Shown here: positions 8,655 through 16,780 of the stretch, piece by piece
Numbering within the stretch: position 1 is the first letter of the stretch
Layout of the letters: each line of letters begins with the position of its first letter
Origin: Streptomyces sp. NBC_00353
Lineage (GTDB): Bacteria > Actinomycetota > Actinomycetes > Streptomycetales > Streptomycetaceae
Direction of reading: 5' to 3'
NCBI RefSeq assembly: GCF_036108815.1
Contig: NZ_CP107985.1
Span: 5,270,001-5,334,000 of the forward strand
DNA length: 64,000 bases
Translations under genes and position numbers: made by a program
Notes under the pieces: model-generated
The model's input: only the letters and a program-made list of their open reading frames with translations
What the model was told of the DNA's origin: nothing
Databases searched by the model: none

Positions 8655-10088
8655 TCAGGCCCAGGTGATGAGCCTCTTGGGCTGCTCCAGGATCGCGGCG
8701 ACGTCCGCCAGGACCTTGGAACCGAGCTCACCGTCGACCAGGCGGTGGTCGAACGACAGCGCCAGCGTGGTGACCTGGCGGGGCTTCACCTTGCCCTTGT
8801 GGACCCACGGCTGCAGCTTGATCGCACCGACCGCAAGGATCGCGGACTCGCCCGGGTTCAGGATCGGCGTACCGGTGTCGACGCCGAAGACGCCGACGTT
8901 GGTGATCGTCACCGTGCCGCCCGCCATGGCGGCGGGGGACGTCTTGCCCTCGCGCGCCGTGGTGACCAGCTCGCCCAGCGCCGCGGCGAGCTGGGGCAGG
9001 GTCTTGTCGTGCGCGTCCTTGATGTTCGGCACGATCAGACCGCGCGGGGTGGCGGCCGCGATGCCCAGGTTCACATAGTGCTTCTGCACGATCTCCTGGT
9101 TGGCCTCGTCCCAGGCGGCGTTGACCTCCGGGTTCCGCTTGATCGCGACCAGGAGCGCCTTGGCAATGATCAGGAGCGGGTTGACCCGGACCCCCGCCAT
9201 GTCCTTGTCTTCCTTGAGCTCCGCCACGAGCTTCATCGTGCGCGTGACGTCGACCGTCACGAACTCGGTGACATGCGGCGCCGTGAACGCACTGCCGACC
9301 ATCGCCTGCGCGATGGCCTTCCGTACGCCCTTGACCGGGATACGGGTCTCCCGGGCGCCCGGGACGGGGGCTGCGGCAACGGGCACCGCAACAGCCTCGG
9401 GTGCCGCGGCCTGGGCGGCGGGTGCGGCTGCCGGCGCCGGTACGGGCGTGGCCGCCGCGTGCACGTCCTCGCGGGTGATGATCCCGCCCGGACCGGTCGG
9501 GGTGACCGTCGCCAGATCGATGCCCAGGTCCTTCGCCAGCTTGCGCACCGGCGGCTTGGCGAGCGGGCGGCTCTCCGGGACGACGGTGGCGGCGGGGGCG
9601 GGGACTGCGGTGGTGGTGTGACCGTTCAGCTCGCCCTGGATCGCGGCAGCCGCGGCAGCCGGCGGCTCGGTGCCCTTGCGGGCGCGCCGCTTGGTGGAGG
9701 ACTCGGCCACGCCGTAGCCCACCAGCACGGGCTGGCGGCCCTTCGGTGCCTCCGGTTCCGCAGCCGGTTCCGGTTCGGCCACGGCCGGAGCCACCGGCTC
9801 CGCCGCCGCTTCGCCGCCGCCCGGCACCACGTCCACCGCGATGATCACCTGACCGACGTCGACGGTCGTGCCCTCGGGGAAGCGCAGCTCGTGCACCACC
9901 CCGTCGAACGGGATCGGCAGCTCCACGGCCGCCTTGGCGGTCTCGACCTCGCACACGACCTGGCCGTCGGTGACGGTGTCGCCCGGCTGGACGTACCACT
10001 TGAGGATCTCGGCCTCGGTCAGTCCCTCGCCCACATCGGGCATCTTGAACTCACGGAAGCGAGCAGACGTTTCGGTCATCGTCGTCAC
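8655..10088 (-). CDS. bkdC: Branched-chain 2-oxoacid dehydrogenase E2 (dihydrolipoyl acyltransferase), cluster 1
   Basis: 477 residues; GTG 10088 chosen because AGGAG lies seven bases upstream (ATG 10079 is the alternative). Order: lipoyl domain with lipoyl Lys52 (VETAKAAVE), Ala/Pro/Glu-rich linker, peripheral subunit-binding domain about 175-210 (VRKLAKDLGIDL, GPGGIITREDV), catalytic domain with His448 in DHRLVDG. It transfers the decarboxylated acyl group from E1-bound thiamine to CoA, giving isobutyryl-, isovaleryl- or 2-methylbutyryl-CoA. Last gene of E1alpha-E1beta-E2. Assignment to branched-chain rather than pyruvate substrates rests on the two-subunit E1 and on the Streptomyces locus. 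Confidence 0.88.
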   Translation of the reverse strand: MTTMTETSARFREFKMPDVGEGLTEAEILKWYVQPGDTVTDGQVVCEVETAKAAVELPIPFDGVVHELRFPEGTTVDVGQVIIAVDVVPGGGEAAAEPVAPAVAEPEPAAEPEAPKGRQPVLVGYGVAESSTKRRARKGTEPPAAAAAAIQGELNGHTTTAVPAPAATVVPESRPLAKPPVRKLAKDLGIDLATVTPTGPGGIITREDVHAAATPVPAPAAAPAAQAAAPEAVAVPVAAAPVPGARETRIPVKGVRKAIAQAMVGSAFTAPHVTEFVTVDVTRTMKLVAELKEDKDMAGVRVNPLLIIAKALLVAIKRNPEVNAAWDEANQEIVQKHYVNLGIAAATPRGLIVPNIKDAHDKTLPQLAAALGELVTTAREGKTSPAAMAGGTVTITNVGVFGVDTGTPILNPGESAILAVGAIKLQPWVHKGKVKPRQVTTLALSFDHRLVDGELGSKVLADVAAILEQPKRLITWA

Positions 10089-10099
10089 GAACCTTCTCC

Positions 10100-11080
10100 T
10101 CAGTACGCCAGCGAGCGGTCGACGGCGTCGAGCACGCGGTCCAGGCCCGGCAGGTACTCGTCCTCGAGGCGCGCCGGCGGATACGGGGCGTGGTAGCCAC
10201 CGACCCGGAGCACCGGTGCTTCGAGATGGTAGAAGCAGCGCTCCGTGATGCGGGCGGCGATCTCGGCCCCGGAGCCGTAGAACACCGGCGCCTCGTGGAC
10301 CACGACCAGCCGGCCGGTCTTCTCGACCGACGCCTGGACGGCGTCGAAGTCGATCGGGGACATCGACCGCAGGTCCAGGACCTCGATGGACTTGCCTTCC
10401 TCCTGGGCGGCCGCGGCCGCTTCGAGGCAGACCTTCACCATCGGGCCGTACGCGACGAGGGTGAGGTCCGAGCCCTCCCGTACCGTCGCGGCCTTGTGCA
10501 GCGGTCCGGGGATGAGGTCGGTCTCGACGTCGCCCTTGTCCCAGTAGCGCCGCTTCGGCTCGAAGAAGATGATCGGGTCGTCACTCTGGACGGCCTGCTG
10601 CATCATCCAGTAGGCGTCCGAGGCATTGGACGGCGAGACCACCTTCAGCCCCGCGACATGTGCGAACAGGGCCTCGGGCGACTCGCTGTGGTGCTCGACG
10701 GCGCCGATGCCGCCGCCGTACGGGATCCGGACGACGACCGGCAGCTTGATCTTGCCGAGTGCGCGGGCGTGCATCTTCGCGAGCTGCGTGACGATCTGGT
10801 CGTACGCCGGGAAGACGAAGCCGTCGAACTGGATCTCCACGATCGGCCGGTAGCCGCGCAGGGCCAGACCGATCGCCGTGCCGACGATGCCGGACTCGGC
10901 GAGCGGGGTGTCGATGACCCGGTCCTCGCCGAAGTCCTTCTGGAGTCCGTCGGTGATCCGGAAGACTCCGCCCAGCTTGCCGACGTCCTCACCCATGATG
11001 AGGACCTTGGGGTCGGTGTCGAGGGCCTTGCGCAGCGACTCGTTGAGCGCCTTCGCGAGGGACATCTTCTGGGTGGCCAT
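10100..11080 (-). CDS. bkdB: Branched-chain 2-oxoacid dehydrogenase E1 beta, cluster 1
   Basis: 326 residues from ATG 11080; a longer open frame upstream overlaps the E1alpha gene and is not used. Typical transketolase-fold beta subunit: GEDVGKLGGVFRIT near the N-terminus, TPLAESGIVGTAIG (thiamine-binding Glu), FDGFVFPAYDQI and the C-terminal transketolase domain (SIEVLDLRSMSPID). It forms an alpha2beta2 thiamine-diphosphate decarboxylase with the E1alpha encoded two bases upstream; E2 follows after 11 bases. One transcript is expected from the spacing. Confidence 0.9.
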   Translation of the reverse strand: MATQKMSLAKALNESLRKALDTDPKVLIMGEDVGKLGGVFRITDGLQKDFGEDRVIDTPLAESGIVGTAIGLALRGYRPIVEIQFDGFVFPAYDQIVTQLAKMHARALGKIKLPVVVRIPYGGGIGAVEHHSESPEALFAHVAGLKVVSPSNASDAYWMMQQAVQSDDPIIFFEPKRRYWDKGDVETDLIPGPLHKAATVREGSDLTLVAYGPMVKVCLEAAAAAQEEGKSIEVLDLRSMSPIDFDAVQASVEKTGRLVVVHEAPVFYGSGAEIAARITERCFYHLEAPVLRVGGYHAPYPPARLEDEYLPGLDRVLDAVDRSLAY

Positions 11081-11082
11081 GA

Positions 11083-12231
11083 CTAGTTGCCCTCCTCGGC
11101 GAACGAAGCCTGGTAGGCGGCGAACTCGGCGCGCTCCTCGTCGACGAGCGGGTTCCCGTCGGCGTAGGCGTGGTCGAAGATCGCCATCCGGTCGGGGTCG
11201 GGCATGGCCCGTACCGCTTCGCGGACCCGCTTGCCGAGGGCTTCGCTCTCCTCGTCCAGCGCGGTGAAGTACGCCTCGTCGGCGAGTTCCTGCTTCTCCA
11301 GGTACGTACGCAGCCGCAGGATCGGGTCCTTCGCCTCCCAGGAGACGCGCTCCTCGTCCGCCCGGTACTTCGTCGGGTCGTCGGAGGTGGTGTGCGCGCC
11401 CATCCGGTAGGTGAACGCCTCGACGAGGGTGGGGCCCTCGCCCCGGCGGGCCCGCTCCAGCGCCGACTTGGTGACGGCCAGGCAGGCGAGTACGTCGTTG
11501 CCGTCGACCCGGACGCCGGGGAAGCCGAAGCCCTGTGCGCGCTGGTAGAGCGGCACCCGGGTCTGCTTCTCGGTCGGCTCGGAGATCGCCCACTGGTTGT
11601 TCTGGCAGAAGAACACCACGGGCGCGTTGTAGACCGCGGAGAAGGTGAACGCCTCGGCGACGTCGCCCTGGCTGGAGGCGCCGTCACCGAAGTACGCGAT
11701 CACGGCCGAGTCCGCGCCGTCCTTGGCGACGCCCATGGCGTAGCCGGTGGCGTGCAGGGTCTGCGAGCCGATGACGATCGTGTACAGGTGGAAGTTGTTG
11801 GTGTTCGGGTCCCAGCCGCCGTGGTTCACACCGCGGAACATCCCGAGCAGATTGGTCGGGTCGACCCCGCGGCACCAGGCGACGCCGTGCTCCCGGTAGG
11901 TCGGGAAGACATAGTCGTCGTCGCGCAGCGCCCGGCCGGAGCCGATCTGGGCGGCCTCCTGGCCGAGCAGCGAGGCCCACAGGCCCAGCTCGCCCTGACG
12001 CTGCAGCGCGGTGGCCTCGGCGTCGAAGCGGCGGGTCAGGACCATGTCCCGGTACAGACCGCGTAGCTCGTCCGCGGTCAGGTCGATCGTGTAGTCCGGG
12101 TGCTCCACCCGCTCGCCCTCGGGCGTCAGCAGCTGTACAAGCTCGGGCTCGGAACTCTGTGGCGTCTTTGCGGCGCTGGTCCGCTTGCTGCTGCGTCGCG
12201 GTTTGCGCGCGGCAGTGCTCTCCACGGTCAC
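11083..12231 (-). CDS. bkdA: Branched-chain 2-oxoacid dehydrogenase E1 alpha, cluster 1
   Basis: 382 residues from GTG 12231. The thiamine-diphosphate motif GDGASSQGDVAEAF...NNQWAIS (GDG-x-NN) is clear, as is the phosphorylation-loop type region YRMGAHTTSDDPTKYR. The first 35 residues are basic and low complexity (RKPRRSSKRTSAAK), longer than many homologues. First gene of the operon; its promoter must lie in the 338-bp gap shared with the divergent response-regulator gene, which holds a composite inverted repeat (12421-12449). The paralogue at 32279-33442 has a similar length but a different N-terminus. Confidence 0.9.
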   Translation of the reverse strand: MTVESTAARKPRRSSKRTSAAKTPQSSEPELVQLLTPEGERVEHPDYTIDLTADELRGLYRDMVLTRRFDAEATALQRQGELGLWASLLGQEAAQIGSGRALRDDDYVFPTYREHGVAWCRGVDPTNLLGMFRGVNHGGWDPNTNNFHLYTIVIGSQTLHATGYAMGVAKDGADSAVIAYFGDGASSQGDVAEAFTFSAVYNAPVVFFCQNNQWAISEPTEKQTRVPLYQRAQGFGFPGVRVDGNDVLACLAVTKSALERARRGEGPTLVEAFTYRMGAHTTSDDPTKYRADEERVSWEAKDPILRLRTYLEKQELADEAYFTALDEESEALGKRVREAVRAMPDPDRMAIFDHAYADGNPLVDEERAEFAAYQASFAEEGN

Positions 12232-12569
12232 GTGCGTGCTCCTCCGTCGGTCCGGCCCCCGGGGTCTGCCGGGAGACCAGTGCGGCTCGCCTGTGTCCGT
12301 ACCCGTGCACGGGGTGGGTGCCGCTCGGCCGGGAACAGGCGTGACAGGTGCCCCGGCGAGCGTCCTGTCAAAGGCACGTTACCCAGTGCGTCGCACAACT
12401 GCGAAACCCTATCTGACCTGCGATTTTGCTTGGATTTCCAAGTAAATCGAAAAAGTCGGGAACTTTCGCTGGTCACAGCACTGGTAACAGCCTTGCAGGC
12501 CGCCGGAACAACGGCACGTTATCCCGCCGTTCAGCGGCAGGGAAGAGGGGAGTGTGTGAGACTGCATTT
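12232..12569. promoter_or_regulatory. Divergent intergenic region with composite inverted repeat
   Basis: 338 bp between bkdA (cluster 1) and the response-regulator gene. AT-rich island 12421-12455. It holds an inner repeat CTTGGA-TT-TCCAAG (12429-12442) nested in outer arms CGATTT (12421-12426) and AAATCG (12444-12449). The nested symmetry suits a dimeric regulator of the bkd operon or of the regulator gene. A partial DosR-like GGGAAC...GGTC follows at about 12457-12474. No RNA gene is visible. Confidence 0.5.
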
Positions 12570-13229
12570 GTGCGCGAAGAAGGAAAAATCACCGTATTTC
12601 TGCTGGATGACCACGAGGTCGTCCGCCGCGGAGTGCACGAATTGCTCGCGGTCGAGGACGACATCGAGGTCGTCGGCGAGGCGGGCACGGCGGCGGACGC
12701 GCTGCTCCGTATCCCCGCCACCCGGCCCGATGTGGCGGTGCTCGACGTGCGGCTGCCGGACGGCAGCGGGGTGGAGGTCTGCCGGGAGATCCGCTCCAAG
12801 GACGAGAGCATCCACTGCCTGATGCTGACCTCGTACGCCGACGACGAGGCCCTCTTCGACGCGATCATGGCGGGCGCGTCGGGATACGTGCTGAAGGCGA
12901 TCCGTGGCAATGAGCTGCTGACCGCGGTACGGGACGTGGCGGCCGGAAAGTCGCTGCTCGACCCTGTCGCGACCGCGCGCGTGCTGGAGCGGCTGCGCGA
13001 GGGCAAGGAAGCCCGGGGCGACGACAAGCTGTCCGCCCTCACCGACCAGGAACGCCGCATCCTCGATCTCATCGGCGAGGGCCTGACGAACCGGGTGATC
13101 GGCGAACGGCTGCATCTCGCCGAGAAGACGATCAAGAATTATGTCTCCAGTCTGCTGTCCAAGCTGGGCATGGAGCGGCGCTCGCAGGCCGCCGCCTATG
13201 TGGCGCGGCTGCAGGCGGAGCGGCGCTGA
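12570..13229 (+). CDS. NarL/LuxR-family response regulator, DevR/DosR-like
   Basis: 219-220 residues. GTG 12570 is chosen (GTGAG nine bases upstream); GTG 12552 directly follows GAGGGGAG and is less well spaced. Receiver domain with acidic pocket DD at 13-14, phospho-acceptor Asp59 (VAVLDVRLPDGSG), Thr in MLTSYAD and Lys in YVLKAI. C-terminal LuxR helix-turn-helix (LTDQERRILDLIGEGLTNRVIGERLHLAEKTIKNYVSSLL), including the TNRxI and KTIKNYVS stretches typical of DevR/DosR. No histidine kinase is adjacent. A DosR-box-like site lies 38 bp after the stop, before the next gene, which suggests that gene is a target. Confidence 0.88.
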   Translation: MREEGKITVFLLDDHEVVRRGVHELLAVEDDIEVVGEAGTAADALLRIPATRPDVAVLDVRLPDGSGVEVCREIRSKDESIHCLMLTSYADDEALFDAIMAGASGYVLKAIRGNELLTAVRDVAAGKSLLDPVATARVLERLREGKEARGDDKLSALTDQERRILDLIGEGLTNRVIGERLHLAEKTIKNYVSSLLSKLGMERRSQAAAYVARLQAERR

Positions 13230-13266
13230 GCCGCGCGGGCGGGCCTTCGCGAGAGGTTTGGCGGGT

Positions 13267-13286
13267 TTCGGGACCTTGGTCCCCGA
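13267..13286. promoter_or_regulatory. DosR/DevR-box-like operator
   Basis: Core GGGACC-TT-GGTCCC with flanking TTC and CGA matches 17 of the 20 positions of the mycobacterial DosR consensus (TTSGGGACT-WW-AGTCCCSAA). It lies 55 bp upstream of the flavin-reductase-fold gene and directly after the DevR-like regulator gene. Confidence 0.7.
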
Positions 13287-13341
13287 TCACCGGGGCCCGC
13301 GGCCTCTTTCTGCGCCCGTCGAGGTACCGGAAAGTGGACCC

Positions 13342-13815
13342 ATGTCCTCTGCGGAACCCCGAGCGATGGAAGCCCAAGTGATGGAAGTCCGAGCGATCGA
13401 GCTGATCAGCCGGGTGCGGTACGGCCGGCTGGCGACCACCCGCCGGGCTCTCCCGTTCCTGGCGGTGGCCCGCCATCTCGTGATCGACGGGCGCGTGGTC
13501 CTGCGGATGCACAGCGGTCTCGGTCACCACGAGTCGTGCGACGGCACCGTCGTCGCGTACGGGGTGGACAACTTCGACGCGGCGGCCACCGGCGAGGGCG
13601 GCGGCGAGGACACCGACGCCCTGTGGTCGGTGCAGTTCACCGGGCCCGCCGAGGTCGTGCACCCCACGGAGGAACAGCGCACGCGCTTCGGTGCGACGCC
13701 GCTGCAGGTCAACGGCGAACCCTTCGAGCCGGTCTATCTCCGCCTCGACCCGCACTTCGTCACCATGCACACTCTGGACTTCCACGCAAGTCAACCGAGC
13801 CACCACACAGCGTGA
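13342..13815 (+). CDS. Pyridoxamine 5'-phosphate oxidase-fold flavin/F420-binding protein
   Basis: 157 residues from ATG 13342. Split-barrel PNPOx-like fold: VRYGRLATTRRALPFLAVARHLVIDGRVVLRMHSG, then FTGPAEVVHPTEEQ. Small proteins of this kind bind FMN, F420 or haem and are frequent members of DosR-type hypoxia regulons. Preceded by a DosR-box-like site and by the DevR-like gene, so regulation by low oxygen or redox state is likely. Cofactor and reaction cannot be assigned from sequence alone. Confidence 0.78.
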   Translation: MSSAEPRAMEAQVMEVRAIELISRVRYGRLATTRRALPFLAVARHLVIDGRVVLRMHSGLGHHESCDGTVVAYGVDNFDAAATGEGGGEDTDALWSVQFTGPAEVVHPTEEQRTRFGATPLQVNGEPFEPVYLRLDPHFVTMHTLDFHASQPSHHTA

Positions 13816-13830
13816 TCTAACATTTGGTGA

Positions 13831-14862
13831 GTGCCGCGCTCATCTGTAACCCTCCCGCCTGTTCCGCCGGTCGGCGAGGTGCTGCGCCGCTATCCGAACG
13901 CCGGTGAGCCCCTCACCTGCAAGCCCATCACCCTGGGCCTCCTCAACCATGGCTACCGCGTCTCCACCACCCGCGGCTCGTACTTCCTCAAGCACCACCT
14001 CGACGACTCCACCGGCGACCGCGCGACGATCGTCCGCCAGCACCGCGCCACCCAGCGGCTGCAGTCGCTCGGGGTGCCCGTCGCCCCGCCCGTCGAGGAC
14101 ACGGAGGGCGACACGGTCACGGAGATCGGCGGCCGGTGCTACGCCCTGCACCCCTGGGTCGACGGACTGCACCGGGTCGGCGCCCAGCTGACCACCGCCC
14201 AGTCGCAGCGGCTCGGGGCGCTCCTCGGAGCCGTACACACCGGGCTCGCGCAGGTGATGGAGAGGGGGGTGGCCCAGGCGCGCGGACATGCCGGCCCGGA
14301 CGCCGCCGACACGTTCGCCCTGATCGACGATCTGCTGGCCGCGGCGCGCGGCCGGCGCCCCCGGGACGCCTTCGACGAGTTGGCCGAACACCGCCTCGTC
14401 GAGCGGCGCGCCCTGCTGGAGCAGTACGCCGACCACCGGCCGCCCACCCCCGACATCCCGGCGACCGGCTGGGTGCACGGCGACTTCCACCCGCTGAACG
14501 TGCTGTACCGGGACGCGGACCCGGTGGCGATCATCGACTGGGACCGGCTGGGAGTGCAGCCGCGCGCCGAGGAGGCCGTGAGGGCCGCGGCGATCTTCTT
14601 CGTCCAGCCGACCGGGAAGCTGGAACTGGAGAAGGTACGGGCGTACGCACGGGCCTACCGGCGGGCAGCCGGGGCGAGCGCCGCCGAACTCGCCGCCGCG
14701 GTGCACCGGGTGTGGTGGGAGCGGCTCAACGACTTCTGGATACTGCACTGGCGGTACCGCCTGCACGACCGAAGGGCCGACCCGCAGTTTCCTGCGGTGT
14801 CGGCCCTGGCGGTCTGGTGGACGCGGGAGTACGAGGCGGTGCGCGAGGCCTTCACGGAGTGA
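13831..14862 (+). CDS. Phosphotransferase (aminoglycoside phosphotransferase/homoserine kinase-like fold)
   Basis: 343 residues from GTG 13831, 15 bases after the preceding stop, with only a weak GGTGA ribosome site. APH-family catalytic loop GWVHGDFHPLNVLYR (HGDxxxxN) and metal-binding IIDWDRLG are intact; the N-lobe shows LNHGYRVSTTRGSYFLKHH. The natural substrate (sugar, amino alcohol or antibiotic) is not predictable. It is convergent with the first kinase gene, with 12 bases between stops. Confidence 0.85.
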   Translation: MPRSSVTLPPVPPVGEVLRRYPNAGEPLTCKPITLGLLNHGYRVSTTRGSYFLKHHLDDSTGDRATIVRQHRATQRLQSLGVPVAPPVEDTEGDTVTEIGGRCYALHPWVDGLHRVGAQLTTAQSQRLGALLGAVHTGLAQVMERGVAQARGHAGPDAADTFALIDDLLAAARGRRPRDAFDELAEHRLVERRALLEQYADHRPPTPDIPATGWVHGDFHPLNVLYRDADPVAIIDWDRLGVQPRAEEAVRAAAIFFVQPTGKLELEKVRAYARAYRRAAGASAAELAAAVHRVWWERLNDFWILHWRYRLHDRRADPQFPAVSALAVWWTREYEAVREAFTE

Positions 14863-14874
14863 GGGCCCGGGGCA

Positions 14875-16479
14875 TCAGGGAGTGGCGCCCGCGGCAGTTC
14901 CGGCGGTGCCGTTGGTACCGGTGGTGGTCCCGCCGTCGGTGGTCGTACCACCGTCGGTCGTCGTACCACCGTCCGTACCGGTGCCACCGTCCGTACCGGT
15001 GCCGCCGTCCGTACCGGTGCCGCCGTCCGTACCGGTGCCGCCGTCCGTGCTCGTACCGCCGCCGGTGGTGCCTGTGTCCGGCGGGGAAGCCGTCTCGGAC
15101 GGGGTCTCGGACGGCTTGCTGGGCGTGGTGGACGGCGTGGTGGACGGCTGCCAGCTCGGCTGCTGCTCACCACCGGTGGTTTCGTCCTGCGGCGGGACCA
15201 CCTTCGTCTCCTCGTCGCTGGGCGCCTCCGAACTCTTCGTCGGCGCCGGGGAGCTGGAGGTCGTGGTCGGCGTCTTTCTGTGATTGTTGTCGCCGGTGTT
15301 CGCCGCGTTGACCGCGATGGCGACACCGGCCCCGATCGCGATCAGCGCGAGGACGACGAACAGCCAGAGCTTGCCGCGGCCGCCGCCGCCCCCGTGACCG
15401 CCGTCGTATCCGCCGTCGTCCGGGTTCATCGGCGGCAGGATCGGACCCTGCGAGGTGTCCCCGTGCTGCGGGTGCCCCATCGCCATCGTGCCGCCCGCCA
15501 TGCCCATGGCGGGGGTGTGGCCGCCCTCGTGCATGGCGACCGGGCCGGTGTTCCAGGTGCCCGTGTGACCGCCCTGCACCTGAAGCATCTGCAGGCTGTA
15601 CTGGACCAGCCCGCGCATCTCCTCGGCGCTCTGGAACCGGTCGTCCGGGTCCTTCGCGAGCGAACGCATGACGAGCCCGTCCAGCTCCGGCGGCACCACG
15701 TCCGCGACCTCGGACGGCGGGACCGGGATGTCCTGGACGTGCTGGTAGACGACGGAGAGCGGCGTCTCACCCGTGAACGGGGGCCGCAGCGCGAGGAGTT
15801 CGTACAGCAGACAGCCGGTGGCGTACAGATCGGAGCGGTGGTCGACGGCCTTGCCGAGTGCCTGCTCGGGGGAGAGGTACTGCGGCGTGCCCATGACCAT
15901 GCCGGTCTGGGTCATGGTCGACTGCGCGCCGTGCAGCGCACGGGCGATGCCGAAGTCCATCACCTTGACCGCACCGGAGTGCGTGATGATCACGTTCGCC
16001 GGCTTGATGTCACGGTGCACGATGCCGTGCTGATGCGAGTAGGCGAGGGCCTCCAGCACCCCCGAGACGATGATCAGCGCCTGCTCCGGCGGCGGGGCCT
16101 CGGCATTGAGCAGCAGATCACGAATGGTGCGGCCCTCGACGAGCTCCATCACGATGTACGGGACGGTCTGGCCGCCCACGACGTCCTCGCCGGAGTCGTA
16201 CACCGCGACGATCGCGTGGTGGTTGAGGCCCGCGACCGACTGTGCCTCACGTGTGAACCGGGCCTTGGAGACCGGGTCCTCGGCAAGATCGGAACGGAGG
16301 AGCTTCACTGCGACCGTACGTCCGAGCCGGACGTCCTCGGCCGCGAAGACCTCGGCCATGCCGCCCCGGCCGAGCCGGTGCGTCATCCGATAACGTCCGT
16401 CACCGACCACACCGCCGATGCCCCAGGAGTCGGCCGCATCCGAAACTCCGCCGCCGTTTGCTTCGGGTTCGGGTGCCAT
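14875..16479 (-). CDS. Transmembrane Ser/Thr protein kinase with Thr/Asp/Gly repeat tail
   Basis: 534 residues from ATG 16479. Hanks-type kinase domain about 30-290: glycine loop LGRGGMAEVF, Lys59 (VAVKLL), HRDIKPANVI, DFGIARAL, GTPQYLSPEQALG. One membrane helix about 373-395 (LWLFVVLALIAIGAGVAIAV). The outer segment has no PASTA domain; it is Ser/Thr/Pro-rich and ends in seven copies of a TDGGTG-type hexapeptide. Divergent from a second kinase. The repeat tail may be a flexible wall-spanning stalk; the signal is unknown. Confidence 0.9.
   Translation of the reverse strand: MAPEPEANGGGVSDAADSWGIGGVVGDGRYRMTHRLGRGGMAEVFAAEDVRLGRTVAVKLLRSDLAEDPVSKARFTREAQSVAGLNHHAIVAVYDSGEDVVGGQTVPYIVMELVEGRTIRDLLLNAEAPPPEQALIIVSGVLEALAYSHQHGIVHRDIKPANVIITHSGAVKVMDFGIARALHGAQSTMTQTGMVMGTPQYLSPEQALGKAVDHRSDLYATGCLLYELLALRPPFTGETPLSVVYQHVQDIPVPPSEVADVVPPELDGLVMRSLAKDPDDRFQSAEEMRGLVQYSLQMLQVQGGHTGTWNTGPVAMHEGGHTPAMGMAGGTMAMGHPQHGDTSQGPILPPMNPDDGGYDGGHGGGGGRGKLWLFVVLALIAIGAGVAIAVNAANTGDNNHRKTPTTTSSSPAPTKSSEAPSDEETKVVPPQDETTGGEQQPSWQPSTTPSTTPSKPSETPSETASPPDTGTTGGGTSTDGGTGTDGGTGTDGGTGTDGGTGTDGGTTTDGGTTTDGGTTTGTNGTAGTAAGATP
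14929..15048. repeat. 18-bp tandem repeats encoding TDGGTG hexapeptides
   Basis: About seven units of 18 bp (type CCGTCCGTACCGGTGCCG on the plus strand), the central four nearly identical. They lie inside the kinase gene and keep frame, so copy number can vary by slippage without breaking the protein. Confidence 0.85.
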
Positions 16480-16780
16480 CAGTCCTCGCCGTCGTATCTG
16501 TCCGCGCGTCCGCGCGTTCTCACGGTGTCTTGCATGCCTTGCTGCATTGCCACGTCACGCTACAGCCTCTGTCGGACACCCCGTTTCGAGAGGGACGGGC
16601 CATCCAACCGGCTGCCGCACCGCTCACGCAAATTCCATCCGGTTCCTGTAACGCTTCCGAGACGCTTCCTGTGCGTAGGGTCACGGAACGGGCACCCGGC
16701 TTGACGTGTCGTACCCCTCGGGCAGACTTGGCGCCTAATAGGGATCTTCGCGTGAGACGCGCGCCGAGGGGGAGCAAGTC
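16480..16780. promoter_or_regulatory. Divergent kinase promoter region
   Basis: 301 bp between the two kinase start codons. A plausible plus-strand promoter is TTGACG (16701-16706), 16-bp spacer, CAGACT (16723-16728), close to the Streptomyces sigma-HrdB type. I see no clear minus-strand promoter, repeat or RNA gene in the rest. Confidence 0.45.

Noticed and set aside
14929..15048. Possible CRISPR-like repeat run
   Set aside because: Units are contiguous 18-mers without spacers, in frame inside a kinase gene.
16250..16262. CTCACGTGTGAAC as a fourth parS
   Set aside because: The arms do not match GTTTCACGTGAAAC; only the central CACGTG is shared and it is coding.
15280..16704. Plus-strand 474-codon open frame opposite the kinase
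   Set aside because: Antisense shadow; the minus-strand frame encodes a complete kinase domain with all motifs.
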